Part shown: positions 35,713 through 44,504 of the stretch, in pieces | Layout of the letters: each line of letters begins with the position of its first letter | Numbering within the stretch: position 1 is the first letter of the stretch | Source of the DNA: JAFIEN01 sp051859505 | Lineage (GTDB): Bacteria > Pseudomonadota > Alphaproteobacteria > Rhodobacterales > Rhodobacteraceae | DNA: 64,000 bases | NCBI GenBank assembly: GCA_051859505.1 | Contig: JBHYFN010000009.1 | Span: 1-64,000 of the forward strand | Reading direction: 5' to 3' | The notes under the pieces: generated by a model | Told to the model about the DNA's origin: nothing | Databases searched by the model: none | The model's input: only the letters and a program-made list of their open reading frames with translations | Program-made: the position numbers and the translations under genes

Positions 35713-36299
35713 GCGAGCGCTTGCGCCCGGGCAAGATCCTCGGGCGTGTTGATGTTGAAGAAGGGATCGGGCGTGGCCGCCGGGAACCGGGCCAGAGCGG
35801 CCCCTTCGGCATGGACAAAGTCGCCGACCTTCCGCTGCCCCCGTTCGAGGGTCGCCGCAAGTCGCGCCCGCAGGCTGACGGGCCAGAGCGCACAGGTCGG
35901 GTGTTCCCTGTCGGTGGCCGCGATGGCAAGGGATGCGCCCCCGGTCTCGGTCGCCAGGATCAGCCGGGGCACGAGGTCGCAGGGCAGAAAGGGCGTATCG
36001 GCCGGCGCTGTCACCACCGCATCGGCCCCCTCGGCCAGCGCCCAGTCCATGGACGCCAGAACGCCCGCCAGCGGGCCGGGATGGTCGGTCAGCGGATCGG
36101 ACAGAACCGGCAGGCCGAACCGCGCGAAGCGCGCCGGATCGCCATTGGCATTCAGCGCCAGCGCCGCCACCTGCGGCCCAAGCCGCGCGATCACGCTGTC
36201 CAGCAGGCAACCCGTGCCGAACGGAAGCAGCGCCTTGTCGCCTCTGCCCATCCGCCGGGACTGGCCACCGGCCAGTATGACCCCGACCGGCGCCTTCAC
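35709..36299 (-). CDS. mobA: Molybdenum cofactor guanylyltransferase
   Basis: 196 residues from GTG 36299, which overlaps the upstream stop (GTGA). The nucleotidyltransferase motif GVILAGGQSRRMGRGDKALLP is at the N-terminus, PLAGVLASMDWA and VTAPADTPFLP (metal-binding D) follow, and it ends FFNINTPEDLARAQAL, all typical of MobA. It transfers GMP from GTP to molybdopterin. Start choice rests on the immediate family motif and the coupling overlap, since an upstream frame extension has no conserved content. Confidence 0.93.
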   Translation of the reverse strand: MKAPVGVILAGGQSRRMGRGDKALLPFGTGCLLDSVIARLGPQVAALALNANGDPARFARFGLPVLSDPLTDHPGPLAGVLASMDWALAEGADAVVTAPADTPFLPCDLVPRLILATETGGASLAIAATDREHPTCALWPVSLRARLAATLERGQRKVGDFVHAEGAALARFPAATPDPFFNINTPEDLARAQALA

Positions 36300-36829
36300 C
36301 GCGAGGTTTCGAACCAGTGCCGCAGCCGCGGCAAGGCCCCCTCCGGCACGGCCTCCATCGGGATCGGAAAGGTCACGCCCGAAGCGACAAGGCTGATCCC
36401 GTGCTTGCCCTCGACCAGCGCCTCGACCGTGTTCCACCGGGTCGACCAGACCGCCGTTCCGATATCGAGCGTGATGCCCTCTTCATCGCAGGTCATGTGC
36501 TGCACCCGGCGGCCGAAACGGCTGTTGATCGCGACCCCGGCCATCGCCTGCGCCATGCTGCGGTTGTTCACATAGATGAGCGCGATCGAGACAGTGGCCG
36601 CAAGGATGCTGCCGATGACATGCGGCGTGCCGCCGACCATCAGGATCCAGACCACGCTGTAAAGCCCCACCCCGCCAATCAGGCACAGCAGGGCAACGGT
36701 CAGCGAAAGAACCGTGTAGACCGGGCTGTTGCGCCATGTCACCAGGAGCTGACCGGCCTTCATCACGCCTTCGGTCACCGACTTCATCTCGAGCCGATAG
36801 GACATCTCGACCGGGTCATTCTCAGTCAT
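36296..36829 (-). CDS. YcxB-like membrane protein
   Basis: 177 residues with two adjacent transmembrane helices (about 38-60, TVLSLTVALLCLIGGVGLY, and 66-90) and a C-terminal cytoplasmic domain with GITLDIGTAVWSTRWNTVEALVEGKHGISL and FPIPMEAVP, which is the YcxB-like pattern. Function of the family is not known. It is the first gene of a three-gene overlapping set with mobA and the uncharacterised gene, so it may be expressed with them. Confidence 0.75.
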   Translation of the reverse strand: MTENDPVEMSYRLEMKSVTEGVMKAGQLLVTWRNSPVYTVLSLTVALLCLIGGVGLYSVVWILMVGGTPHVIGSILAATVSIALIYVNNRSMAQAMAGVAINSRFGRRVQHMTCDEEGITLDIGTAVWSTRWNTVEALVEGKHGISLVASGVTFPIPMEAVPEGALPRLRHWFETSR

Positions 36830-36917
36830 TGTTCAACAGACCTCTCGTTACGGCACCATGCCCGGACCATAGGACAGCGCGCAGGCCGCCACCAAGGTGA
36901 AATCGCCTGTCGGATGC

Positions 36918-36934
36918 CGCCCGGGTTCCGGGCG
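36918..36934 (-). terminator. Hairpin downstream of the 36961-37620 lipoprotein gene
   Basis: A 7-bp GC stem, CGCCCGG (36918-36924) with CCGGGCG (36928-36934), and a GTT loop lies 27 bases past the lipoprotein stop and before the YcxB-like gene. No T-run follows, so it is a weak terminator candidate. Just beside it, TGCAAGCCGG occurs twice in direct repeat (36939-36958). Confidence 0.35.
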
Positions 36935-36960
36935 CCGATGCAAGCCGGTGCAAGCCGGCG

Positions 36961-37620
36961 TCACTGGCCCGATACTGTCAGCGCTTCGAGAATCGGGGCC
37001 GACACCTCGGTGTCATAGGCTGCGATCACGGCGTCGCGCGCATCGTCGGCATCGTCCTCCCAATGCTCCCGGGTCGTGACGCCGGGAAAGCGTGCGAACT
37101 GCATCTCGAGCCGGTCCGGCAGGAAGGTCATGTTGATGCCTTCGAACCCCGGCAGACGGCGCAGGATATCCGAGGTGGCCCTCGTGCAATTCGCCTTGCC
37201 GACCGGCCCGTAGTCCAGCGCGATCCGCAGCGCGGCCTCGGCGGTTTCGGGAGGGACTTCAAGGGTCTGGATCACGACGTAATAGGTCGCCCGCGCGTGG
37301 TAGGAGACATAGAGCTCCTCGACCCGCGGGGTGATCCCGAACAAGACGTCGTTACGCTCGGGGATGGTCGGATGGCCGAAGCTGCCGGCCGGATCGAACA
37401 GCACCCTCTGGCTGGCGTTGATCATAAGCCCGGTATGCGCACCGTTTCCGGTATCCACATTGCGCACCGTGAACAGCGTCAGAGCCGGCGGGCCGTCATG
37501 CCGGTAGAAGGCGCGCAGGATATCCTCTTCCGGCGCGATCACACTTTGCCCGCCACAAGCGGCGAGGGCGAAAGGCAGGCCGATGACAAAGGCGCGTCGG
37601 CTCAGTCGGGTTAAGGTCAC
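36961..37620 (-). CDS. Hypothetical lipoprotein, possible papain/NlpC-like fold
   Basis: 219 residues from GTG 37620. The N-terminus SRRAFVIGLPFALAACGG combines a twin-arginine pair and a lipobox with acylated C22, so it may leave by Tat or Sec and be membrane-anchored. The body has FTVRNVDTGNGAHTGLMIN (a histidine in a strand) and VGKANCTRATSDILRRLPG (a cysteine at a helix start). Such a His/Cys pairing occurs in permuted NlpC/P60-like enzymes, but order and context are only suggestive. Neighbours give no further hint. Confidence 0.65.
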   Translation of the reverse strand: MTLTRLSRRAFVIGLPFALAACGGQSVIAPEEDILRAFYRHDGPPALTLFTVRNVDTGNGAHTGLMINASQRVLFDPAGSFGHPTIPERNDVLFGITPRVEELYVSYHARATYYVVIQTLEVPPETAEAALRIALDYGPVGKANCTRATSDILRRLPGFEGINMTFLPDRLEMQFARFPGVTTREHWEDDADDARDAVIAAYDTEVSAPILEALTVSGQ

Positions 37621-37629
37621 AGGCCCGGA

Positions 37630-37764
37630 TCAGCCGTTCACGAGCGCGATGAAGATCAGCAGCACGATGATCGCGATCGTCGTGCGCACCGAGAATTTCA
37701 TGAACCCTTCGAAGGTCTTTTCCTGCGTGGTGATGTCCATGCTTCCGGGCTTGTGTTCGGCCAT
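37630..37764 (-). CDS. aa3-type cytochrome c oxidase subunit IV
   Basis: 44 residues: MAEHKPGSMDITTQEKTFEG followed by FMKFSVRTTIAIIVLLIFIALVNG. The F-x-G-F-M-K turn and one C-terminal transmembrane helix ending LVNG are the signature of the small COX4_pro_2 subunit found in alphaproteobacterial aa3 oxidases. It is a single-pass inner-membrane protein of unknown exact role in the complex. It is unlinked to the catalytic subunits, as is usual. The lipoprotein gene begins 9 bases after its stop. Confidence 0.9.
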   Translation of the reverse strand: MAEHKPGSMDITTQEKTFEGFMKFSVRTTIAIIVLLIFIALVNG

Positions 37765-37859
37765 TTCCGGGCTCTCCTGACGGCGTTGATCTGGTTTTCG
37801 GGGGGATAGCCGATATTGCGCAGGCTGTCACCACCCGGCAGGCGGATTGCGACCGGCTG

Positions 37860-38381
37860 TCACTTGGGATCGTGCGCCGGCTCGCCTGGGGCGTCTTGCG
37901 ACGGCCCCTCGCCCTGAAGCGCGCGCGAGAGGCGGAACCCGATCCGCCGGGGCGCGGCCTCGGGTTGGGTCACGGGCAGGGCGCGCAGCATCACGCTAAG
38001 TTGCGTGACATGCTGGATCAGCTGGGTCCGGGCGCCGTCTTCGTCGGTGCCGAAGAAGGTGACGATATCGGGGTCGAAATAGCCGATCCCCTCGATCCGG
38101 ATCACCCCGGCGCCACCACCGGTAAAGCCGATGGCGACCTCGCTCTTGTTGTCGAGCTGGCTTTCGAAATTGCGGATATAGAGGATCAGCCGCTCATAGG
38201 CCCATCGTGCGGCACTCTTGCCGTTCAGCGGCTCGCGCATGCAGTCGGGCAGATCCTCGCACCGGGTGGGGGTGGCTTCGGGATCGCTATGCACCTCGTA
38301 AAGCTGAGGCAGCACGGAATCCTCGGCAGCCTCGGCCGAAGTGTCGATGAGAGGGTCGGGACGGGAGGATTGCGGCTCCAT
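37860..38381 (-). CDS. DUF6173-family protein
   Basis: 173 residues. A disordered N-terminus of about 50 residues is followed by a conserved core, SAARWAYERLILYIRNFESQL, EVAIGFTGGGAGVIRIEGIGYFDPDIVTFFG and ARTQLIQHVTQLSVMLRALP, which I associate with DUF6173. It has no signal peptide or membrane helix. The C-terminal 25 residues are low-complexity (EGPSQDAPGEPAHDPK). Function unknown. It lies between the oxidase subunit gene and the MBL hydrolase gene, all on the minus strand, with 39-95-base gaps. Confidence 0.75.
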   Translation of the reverse strand: MEPQSSRPDPLIDTSAEAAEDSVLPQLYEVHSDPEATPTRCEDLPDCMREPLNGKSAARWAYERLILYIRNFESQLDNKSEVAIGFTGGGAGVIRIEGIGYFDPDIVTFFGTDEDGARTQLIQHVTQLSVMLRALPVTQPEAAPRRIGFRLSRALQGEGPSQDAPGEPAHDPK

Positions 38382-38420
38382 CCCCCAAGCATGGCAGGCA
38401 TCGCGCCGGTTGAAAAGCGC

Positions 38421-39458
38421 TCAGGCCAGCCTCTGCCACCAGATCGCGCCATCGTCATCGGCCGTGCCGGTGATCTGCCCGAGGCGGGCCAGATGGTTCA
38501 GATGGCCCACCGCCTCGGCAAGGGCGAGGCCATATTCCCCGCCCCTGATGCGGCGGCCGTACAGCGCCCCGAAACAGTCGCCGGCCCGCATCGGCGTTGC
38601 CAAAGCCTCGCGCAGGCGGGCAAGGGCCGCGTGATGGCCGTCGATCATCTGCCGCAGCCGAAAGGGCAGGCCGGTGAAGGGCAGCTTGTGCCCGGGCAGG
38701 ACAAGTTGCCCCTCCCGCGCATGGCAGAGGAAGCCCTCGCAGGCATCAAGCCAGTCGCCCACGGGATCGGCGCCCGGTTCCGTCGGATAGACGCCCAGGT
38801 TGGGGCTGATCGTGGCAAGGAACTGATCGCCGCCCAGAACGATCCCGTCATCGCTCCAGAGTGTGGCATGTTCGGGGGCGTGGCCCTTGCCCATGCGCAC
38901 CGTCCAGTGCCGCGCGCCGATGGCAAGGCGGTCGCCCTCCTGCAGGCGCCGGAAGCCCAGGGGCAGGGGCGCCACGCAATCGGCATAGTTGAAGGGCCGC
39001 TCTGCCGCCCGCCGCGCGAGGATCGCCGGGTCCATCCCGGCCGCCCGCCAGAAGGCCAGCGTCTCGGGCGGCGGGTGGGGCTGATCGTCGAGTTGCAGCA
39101 TCCGCGCGAAGAGCCAGCCGGTGCGCGGCATCCAGAGCTCGGCCCCCCGTTCGATGAACCAGCCGGCAAGGCCGACGTGATCGGGGTGGTGATGGGTGAC
39201 GATGACACGGCGCACAGGCCGCCCCGCAAGGGGGCCTGCCAGCAGCCCCTCCCATTCCCGGCGGGCGTTCGCGCTGTCCATGCCGGTGTCGATCAGGGTC
39301 CAGCCCGCCCCGTCCTTAATCGTCCCGTCTTCGAGCGCATAGACATTGACGTGATCCAGCGCCATCGGCAGCGGCAGACGCATCCACAACACGCCCGGCG
39401 CCACCTCTGTCGCCTGACCGGCGGCGGGCGGGTCAGGAAAGGGGGTGTCCAGCGCCAC
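38421..39458 (-). CDS. MBL-fold metallo-hydrolase
   Basis: 345 residues from GTG 39458 (TGAGG upstream). The metal motif is VTHHHPDHVGLAGWFI (HxHxDH), with further ligands at GKGHAPEHATLW and VLGGDQFLATISPN. A C-terminal helical part (QMIDGHHAALARLREAL ... GLALAEAVGHLNHLARLGQI) looks like the winged-helix tail of the LACTB2-like group. It begins 3 bases after the acyl-CoA dehydrogenase stop, so the two are one operon and the hydrolase may act on a thioester or ester in the same pathway; that link is inferred. Confidence 0.88.
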   Translation of the reverse strand: MALDTPFPDPPAAGQATEVAPGVLWMRLPLPMALDHVNVYALEDGTIKDGAGWTLIDTGMDSANARREWEGLLAGPLAGRPVRRVIVTHHHPDHVGLAGWFIERGAELWMPRTGWLFARMLQLDDQPHPPPETLAFWRAAGMDPAILARRAAERPFNYADCVAPLPLGFRRLQEGDRLAIGARHWTVRMGKGHAPEHATLWSDDGIVLGGDQFLATISPNLGVYPTEPGADPVGDWLDACEGFLCHAREGQLVLPGHKLPFTGLPFRLRQMIDGHHAALARLREALATPMRAGDCFGALYGRRIRGGEYGLALAEAVGHLNHLARLGQITGTADDDGAIWWQRLA

Positions 39459-39461
39459 GCC

Positions 39462-41186
39462 TCAGGCCGGGCCGGTGGCCGTGGCCTCTCCGGCCAGATC
39501 CGCCGGGCTGAGCGCCATGATGGCGGCGCCCCCGGCCTCGACCTGTTCAAGCAGGGCCTTCTGTTCCGGCAGGACATGCGCCACGAAAAAGGCCGCCAGT
39601 CGCGCGCGCACCGGATCGCCGGTGCAGCCGGCCCGCAGATGCGCCGCGGCCCCCAGCGTGCGGGCGAAGGCGCGCAGATAGGCCACGGCGCCGGCGTTGC
39701 GATCCTCGGGAGCCTGCGTCAGGAGCCAATCCGTCGTCCGGCGCAGCGCCCTTGCGGCCTCCCCGACCGGGCCCGCCAGCGCTGGCTGCGTCTCCATCGC
39801 CGTCTCGGCCAGCTGCTCTACCTCGTCGATCAGGTCAAAGGCCGCGGCACCTCCGTCCGACAGCTTGCGGCCCACAAGGTCCATCGCCTGAATGCCGTTC
39901 GTGCCTTCGTAGATCGAGGTCACGCGCACGTCGCGGGCGAATTGCGCAACGCCCGTCGCCTCGATGAACCCCGCGCCGCCGTGGACCTGAAGCCCCATGT
40001 TTGCAACCTCGAGGCCGATGTCGGTGCCATGGGCCTTGGCAATCGGGGTCAGAAAAGCGGCGCGCGCCTTCCACCGTGCCTCGCCCGTCGCTTTCGCCAT
40101 GTCGATTGCCACGGCGCAGGACAGGGCGATGGCGCGGGCGGCAAAGACCTCGGCCCGCATGGTGGCAAGCATCCGGCGCACATCGGCATGTTCGGCGATG
40201 GTGCCGGTGCCGCCGGCGCGCCCCTGCTTGCGGGTCAGCGCGTGATCCATGGCCGCCTGCATTGCGGCCTCGGCCACGCCGATCCCCTGAATGCCGACGC
40301 CCAGGCGGGCACTGTTCATCATGGTGAACATCGCCGCCATCCCGGCATGCGGCGCGCCGATCAGCCAGCCCGTCGCCCCCTCATAGGCCATCACGGCGGT
40401 GGGCGATCCGTGCAGGCCCAGCTTGTGTTCGAGGCTCTGGACCCGCAGCGCATTGCGCTTGCCCGGCGTGCCGTCGGGGTCGGGCAGGAATTTCGGCACC
40501 AGGAACAGGCTGATGCCCCGCGTCCCCGGTGCGGCGTCGGGCAGGCGGGCCAGCACGAGATGACAGGTATTCGCCGCGAAATCGCTGTCGGCCCAGGTGA
40601 TATAGATCTTCTCGCCCGTGATCGCATGGGTGCCATCCCCGTTCGGCACGGCCCGTGTGCGCAGGGCGCCGACATCCGAACCGGCCTGCGGCTCGGTCAG
40701 GTTCATCGTGCCGCTCCACTCGCCCGAGATCAGGCGCGGCAGGTAGAGATCGCGGATCTCGGCGCTTGCATGGGCCTCGAGCGCCTCGATCTGGCCCTGC
40801 GTCAGCATCGGGTTAAGCTGCAGCGCAAGACAGGCGCCGCTCATCATGTCATTGACCGCAGAGGTCAGGGCCATCGGCAGGCCAAGCCCCCCTGCGGCGG
40901 GGCTGGCGGCCATCCCGATCCAGCCGCCCGAGGCGATGGCGCGGTAGCCGTCGGCATAGCCCGGCGAGGTTCGCACGACCCCATCCTCAAGCACCGCCGG
41001 ATGCAGGTCGCCCGCGCGGTTGAGCGGGGCCAGGGCCGTGTCGCAAAGCGTGGCCGCCTCGGTCAGGATCGCGCTCACCAGATCGGGCGTGGCCTCGGCA
41101 AAGCGGTCGGTGGCAGTGACCTGATCAAAGCCCACGACCTCGCGCAGCAGAAAGACGAACTCGGAGACAGGTGAACGATAAGGCAT
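39462..41186 (-). CDS. Acyl-CoA dehydrogenase (long form with extra C-terminal domain)
   Basis: 574 residues. Flavin-binding and substrate regions: MNLTEPQAGSDVGALRT, KIYITWADSD, MNSARLGVGIQGIGVAEAA, and the catalytic base in SIYEGTNGIQAMDLVGRKL. The extra C-terminal domain of about 120 residues and the length match the group that includes DmdC (3-methylmercaptopropionyl-CoA dehydrogenase) and long-chain paralogues. Substrate cannot be set from sequence alone, and no dmdA, dmdB or dmdD is nearby. It diverges from tsaC and is followed by the MBL hydrolase. Confidence 0.92.
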   Translation of the reverse strand: MPYRSPVSEFVFLLREVVGFDQVTATDRFAEATPDLVSAILTEAATLCDTALAPLNRAGDLHPAVLEDGVVRTSPGYADGYRAIASGGWIGMAASPAAGGLGLPMALTSAVNDMMSGACLALQLNPMLTQGQIEALEAHASAEIRDLYLPRLISGEWSGTMNLTEPQAGSDVGALRTRAVPNGDGTHAITGEKIYITWADSDFAANTCHLVLARLPDAAPGTRGISLFLVPKFLPDPDGTPGKRNALRVQSLEHKLGLHGSPTAVMAYEGATGWLIGAPHAGMAAMFTMMNSARLGVGIQGIGVAEAAMQAAMDHALTRKQGRAGGTGTIAEHADVRRMLATMRAEVFAARAIALSCAVAIDMAKATGEARWKARAAFLTPIAKAHGTDIGLEVANMGLQVHGGAGFIEATGVAQFARDVRVTSIYEGTNGIQAMDLVGRKLSDGGAAAFDLIDEVEQLAETAMETQPALAGPVGEAARALRRTTDWLLTQAPEDRNAGAVAYLRAFARTLGAAAHLRAGCTGDPVRARLAAFFVAHVLPEQKALLEQVEAGGAAIMALSPADLAGEATATGPA

Positions 41187-41288
41187 CAGACCGCCGCTTT
41201 CCCTTTTCCTTTGACCCGGGCGCCTCTATGACCCGCCCGGCGCCGTCGCTTGAAGGCCCAGGATCGCCGCCGTCGAGGATTGCAACCC

Positions 41289-42254
41289 ATGACCCTGTTT
41301 CAGGAGCCCCGCGCCACGAGGCTGCTTCAACCCGATGACCCGGGCCTTGCCGCCTCTGCTGCGATCCTTGCGCGGGGCGGTCTGGTCGCCTTTCCGACAG
41401 AGACAGTATACGGCCTTGGCGCCGATGCGCGCAAGGATCGGGCGGTGGCCGAGATCTATGCCGCCAAGGGCCGGCCACAGTTCAACCCGCTGATCGTTCA
41501 TCTGCCGGATGCGGCGGCGGCCCGTGCCATCTGTGTTTTCGACCACAGGGCCGAACGCCTGGCCAGCGCCTTCTGGCCGGGCGCGATGACGCTGGTTCTG
41601 CCGCTGCTGCCCGGGGCCGGCATATCGCCGCTTGTGACCGCGGGGCTTGCGACCGTCGCCGTGCGGGTGCCCGCGCATCCTGTTGCGCAGGCGTTGCTTG
41701 CGGCCTCTGGCGCCCCCTTGGCGGCCCCCTCGGCCAATCCCTCGGGCCGGGTCAGCCCGACCACGGCCGCGCATGTTCTGCAGGGTCTGGAGGGGCGGAT
41801 CGACGCGGTGCTTGACGGCGGGGCCTGCGGGATCGGGCTTGAATCGACGATCCTCGGGCTGGAGGAGGGCGGGGTCCGGCTCTTGCGGGCCGGTGGTCTG
41901 CCGGTCGAGGCGGTCGAGGCCTGTCTGGGCGAAGCCGTCCTGCCCCCTGACCCTGACGCCGAAAGGCCAAATGCGCCGGGGCAGCTGGCCTCTCACTACG
42001 CCCCCCGGGGCGCGCTTCGGCTGAACGCCGGGGAGGTCCGCCCGGGCGAGGTGCTGCTGGGCTTCGGCCCGGTCGATGCTGCGCTGAACCTTTCGGAGCG
42101 GAGCGACCTGACCGAGGCCGCCGCCAACCTGTTCGGCCATCTGCACCGGCTTGATGCGATGGGCGCCGAACGGATCGCGGTTTCACCGATCCCCGATCAC
42201 GGCCTTGGCCGGGCGATCAACGACCGCCTCGCCCGCGCGGCTGCCCCGCGCTAG
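41289..42254 (+). CDS. tsaC: L-threonylcarbamoyladenylate synthase
   Basis: 321 residues from ATG 41289 (GAGG upstream). The YrdC domain has GGLVAFPTETVYGLGADA, IYAAKGRPQFNPLIVH, VAVRVPAHPVAQALL and APSANPSGRVSPTTA. The C-terminal Sua5 domain follows (ASHYAPRGALRL ... AVSPIPDHGLGRAINDRL). This long two-domain form makes threonylcarbamoyl-AMP for the t6A37 modification of ANN-decoding tRNAs. Its stop overlaps that of the convergent dioxygenase gene by four bases. Confidence 0.94.
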   Translation: MTLFQEPRATRLLQPDDPGLAASAAILARGGLVAFPTETVYGLGADARKDRAVAEIYAAKGRPQFNPLIVHLPDAAAARAICVFDHRAERLASAFWPGAMTLVLPLLPGAGISPLVTAGLATVAVRVPAHPVAQALLAASGAPLAAPSANPSGRVSPTTAAHVLQGLEGRIDAVLDGGACGIGLESTILGLEEGGVRLLRAGGLPVEAVEACLGEAVLPPDPDAERPNAPGQLASHYAPRGALRLNAGEVRPGEVLLGFGPVDAALNLSERSDLTEAAANLFGHLHRLDAMGAERIAVSPIPDHGLGRAINDRLARAAAPR

Positions 42255-43090
42255 CCTTCGAGGGCGTTGGCTGCCCCCGCACGGGACCAGATCACCGGGA
42301 ACCAATCCTCGCGCAGCCGCTGCCCGGGCTGCATCTCATGGCCCGGAAAGGGGGGCGAGGTCGGGCCGGGCCGTTCGACATAGCGCGCATCCTCGCCCAC
42401 AAGGCGCAGCGAAAAGGCGCGGCGGCGGGTGGTCGCCTCATTGCCGCGCGCCCCGTGCAGGGTGCGATAGTCGAAGGCCACGGCATCGCCGGGCTCCATC
42501 TCCCATTCGCGGATATCAAGGCCTTCGGCATCGGGATCCGGCACGGGCATGTAGGCGTCAGGATCGGGGTAGAAGCTGGTATCGGCCAGCCAGCGCTTGG
42601 GCAGCACCGGCCGGGGCCAGAGATGCGATCCGGCGACGCAGCGCAACGAGGCCTCGCGCACCGGATCGAGCGGCGACCAGAAGCTGACGGTCTGGCAACC
42701 TTCGACGAAATAATAGGGGCCGTCCTGATGCCAGGGCGTGGGTTTGGATGTGCCCGGCTCCTTGACCAGAACATGGTCATGGAAGATCTGCACTTCGTCC
42801 GCGCCCATCAGCTCGCCCGCCACCGCTGCGGCGGGGGAGGTGCGGATCACCTCTTCGAACTCGGGGATCCGGGTCCAGTTGCAATAGTCGTCGAAAAAGC
42901 GGCCCGCCTCGCCCGGATGCAGGTTCTCGGCCGCATAGGGGCCGGGCGCGGCCATGTTGCGTTCGACACCGGCCCGCAGCGTTTCGACATGATCGGCAAA
43001 GAGCCCGCGGATCAGGACGACGCCATCCCGGCGATAGGTTGCAACGTCGTCCGGGGTCACGAGCCCTTGGGCCACAAGCGCGTGTGACAT
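42251..43090 (-). CDS. Phytanoyl-CoA dioxygenase family protein
   Basis: 279 residues from ATG 43090 with AAAGGA upstream. The non-heme iron, 2-oxoglutarate-dependent core is seen in PTPWHQDGPYYF (H-x-D) and the distal histidine in DYRTLHGARGNE, with a following R for 2-oxoglutarate (RRRAFSLRL). Members hydroxylate varied small molecules, from phytanoyl-CoA to ectoine-like solutes. The substrate is unknown here. An upstream frame extension has no conserved content. It lies 49 bases downstream of the NYN gene on the same strand. Confidence 0.85.
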   Translation of the reverse strand: MSHALVAQGLVTPDDVATYRRDGVVLIRGLFADHVETLRAGVERNMAAPGPYAAENLHPGEAGRFFDDYCNWTRIPEFEEVIRTSPAAAVAGELMGADEVQIFHDHVLVKEPGTSKPTPWHQDGPYYFVEGCQTVSFWSPLDPVREASLRCVAGSHLWPRPVLPKRWLADTSFYPDPDAYMPVPDPDAEGLDIREWEMEPGDAVAFDYRTLHGARGNEATTRRRAFSLRLVGEDARYVERPGPTSPPFPGHEMQPGQRLREDWFPVIWSRAGAANALEG

Positions 43091-43139
43091 GACTGTCCTT
43101 TCAGGCCAAGAGGGGGCACCGCCGCAGGCGGCGCAGGGT

Positions 43140-43724
43140 TCAATCCGCGTCCGAGGTAACCTCGTCGGGTTCTTCGCTCGGGGCCACGCGCGGCTCGCGC
43201 GGGGGGCGGCCGATGACTTCGCGAAGCTCGTCAAGCTCGATGAAATTGTCGGCCTGGCGCCGCAGGTCATCGGCGATCATCGGCGGCTGGCTGCGAATCG
43301 TCGAGACGACCGAAACCCGAACGCCCTTGCGCTGCAGCGCCTCGACCAGCGGGCGGAAATCGCCATCGCCCGAGAACAGCACGATATGATCGACATGCGG
43401 CGCGATCTCCATCGCGTCCACGGTCAGCTCGATATCCATGTTGCCCTTGACCTTGCGCCGGCCCTGGCTGTCGGTGAATTCCTTCGCGGGCTTCGTCACC
43501 ATGGTGAAGCCGTTGTAATGCAGCCAGTCCACCAGCGGACGGATCGGAGAATAGTCGTCATTCTCAAGCAGGGCGGTGTAGTAGAAGGCCCGCAGCAGCT
43601 TGCCCCGGCGCATGAACTCGGCCCGCAGTAGCTTGTAGTCGATATCGAAGCCAAGCGATCTTGCCGCGGCATAAAGGTTGGCACCATCAATGAAGAGCGC
43701 GAGGCGCTCGTCGCGGTAAAACAT
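43140..43724 (-). CDS. NYN-domain (LabA/DUF88-type) putative ribonuclease
   Basis: 194 residues. The PIN-like NYN fold has ALFIDGANLYAAARSLGFDID (first acidic residue D13-like), KGNMDIELTVDAMEIA, and VLFSGDGDFRPLVEALQRKGVRV. These four acidic positions suit a metal-dependent RNase. The last 30 residues are acidic and disordered. Family roles include RNA turnover, but no target is known for this group. It diverges from folK. Confidence 0.9.
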   Translation of the reverse strand: MFYRDERLALFIDGANLYAAARSLGFDIDYKLLRAEFMRRGKLLRAFYYTALLENDDYSPIRPLVDWLHYNGFTMVTKPAKEFTDSQGRRKVKGNMDIELTVDAMEIAPHVDHIVLFSGDGDFRPLVEALQRKGVRVSVVSTIRSQPPMIADDLRRQADNFIELDELREVIGRPPREPRVAPSEEPDEVTSDAD

Positions 43725-43827
43725 GATTTAATCCTTCTGGCGAACGTGCCGTGTTGTGAGGGCACGCCTTGTGTGCGAGTGGTTCGGCGCTGAAAAACGC
43801 GAGCCCCTAATATAGAGAAATGCTGAC

Positions 43828-44421
43828 ATGCCACAAGTGTTGCAGACGCCGCATCGCGTAAGGTCAGCCTTGGTCGCTTTGGGCGGAAATTTGCCTGCTT
43901 TCGAGAGTCCGCCCGAGATAACGCTGCGTCGCGCGATGGAGGAAATGGAGGCGGACATCGGCCCGGTAACAAGGGCAAGCCGCCTGTTTCGTACGCCCTG
44001 CTTTCCCGCAGGAGCGGGGCCTGACTACGTCAATGCCGCGGTCCGCATCGACACGGCGCTTCCCGCCCACGAGCTCCTCGGGGCGCTGCACGCGATTGAG
44101 TCGCGCCACGGCCGCGAGCGCAAGCAGCGCTGGGGCATGCGGACGCTCGACCTCGATCTGATCGCGCTGGGGGATGCGGTCCTGCCGGATCGGGAAACCC
44201 AGGCCGAATGGCGCGCCCTTTCCCCCGAATTGCAGCGCATGCGCGCGCCCGATGACCTTGTCCTGCCCCATCCCCGGGTTCAGGACCGGGCCTTTGTCCT
44301 GGTCCCGCTTCTGGATGTCGCCCCCGACTGGCGGCACCCCGTTCTTGGCGTGACGGTCCGGCAGATGTGCGAAGCGCTGCCCGCCTCCGACAAACGCGAG
44401 GTCGTCGCACTGGATCAGTAA
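43828..44421 (+). CDS. folK: 2-amino-4-hydroxy-6-hydroxymethyldihydropteridine pyrophosphokinase
   Basis: 197 residues. The HPPK pattern is SALVALGGNLP, IESRHGRERKQRWGMRTLDLDLIALGD (the ATP/Mg motif R-x-x-R-W-x-x-R-x-x-D-x-D) and LPHPRVQDRAFVLVPLLDVAPDW. It transfers pyrophosphate from ATP in folate synthesis. The N-terminal dozen residues before the first strand are not conserved. The gene is followed by the rpoZ promoter region. Confidence 0.94.
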   Translation: MPQVLQTPHRVRSALVALGGNLPAFESPPEITLRRAMEEMEADIGPVTRASRLFRTPCFPAGAGPDYVNAAVRIDTALPAHELLGALHAIESRHGRERKQRWGMRTLDLDLIALGDAVLPDRETQAEWRALSPELQRMRAPDDLVLPHPRVQDRAFVLVPLLDVAPDWRHPVLGVTVRQMCEALPASDKREVVALDQ

Positions 44422-44475
44422 GGCGGCAGTCGCAGTTTCCAGCGCCAAACAGGGCCGACATTCCCGTGAACCGGC

Positions 44476-44504
44476 TTGTCAATCCCCTATCGGATCGGTA
44501 TGGA
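44476..44504 (+). promoter_or_regulatory. Candidate sigma-70 promoter of the rpoZ-rsh run
   Basis: TTGTCA (44476-44481), a 17-base spacer and TATGGA (44499-44504) lie about 90 bases before rpoZ in the 171-base gap after folK. Five of six -35 positions and three or four of six -10 positions agree with consensus. Confidence 0.45.

Noticed and set aside
39462..41186. dmdC (DMSP demethylation pathway)
   Set aside because: The length and C-terminal domain fit, but the same architecture is shared by other acyl-CoA dehydrogenases and no other dmd gene is nearby.
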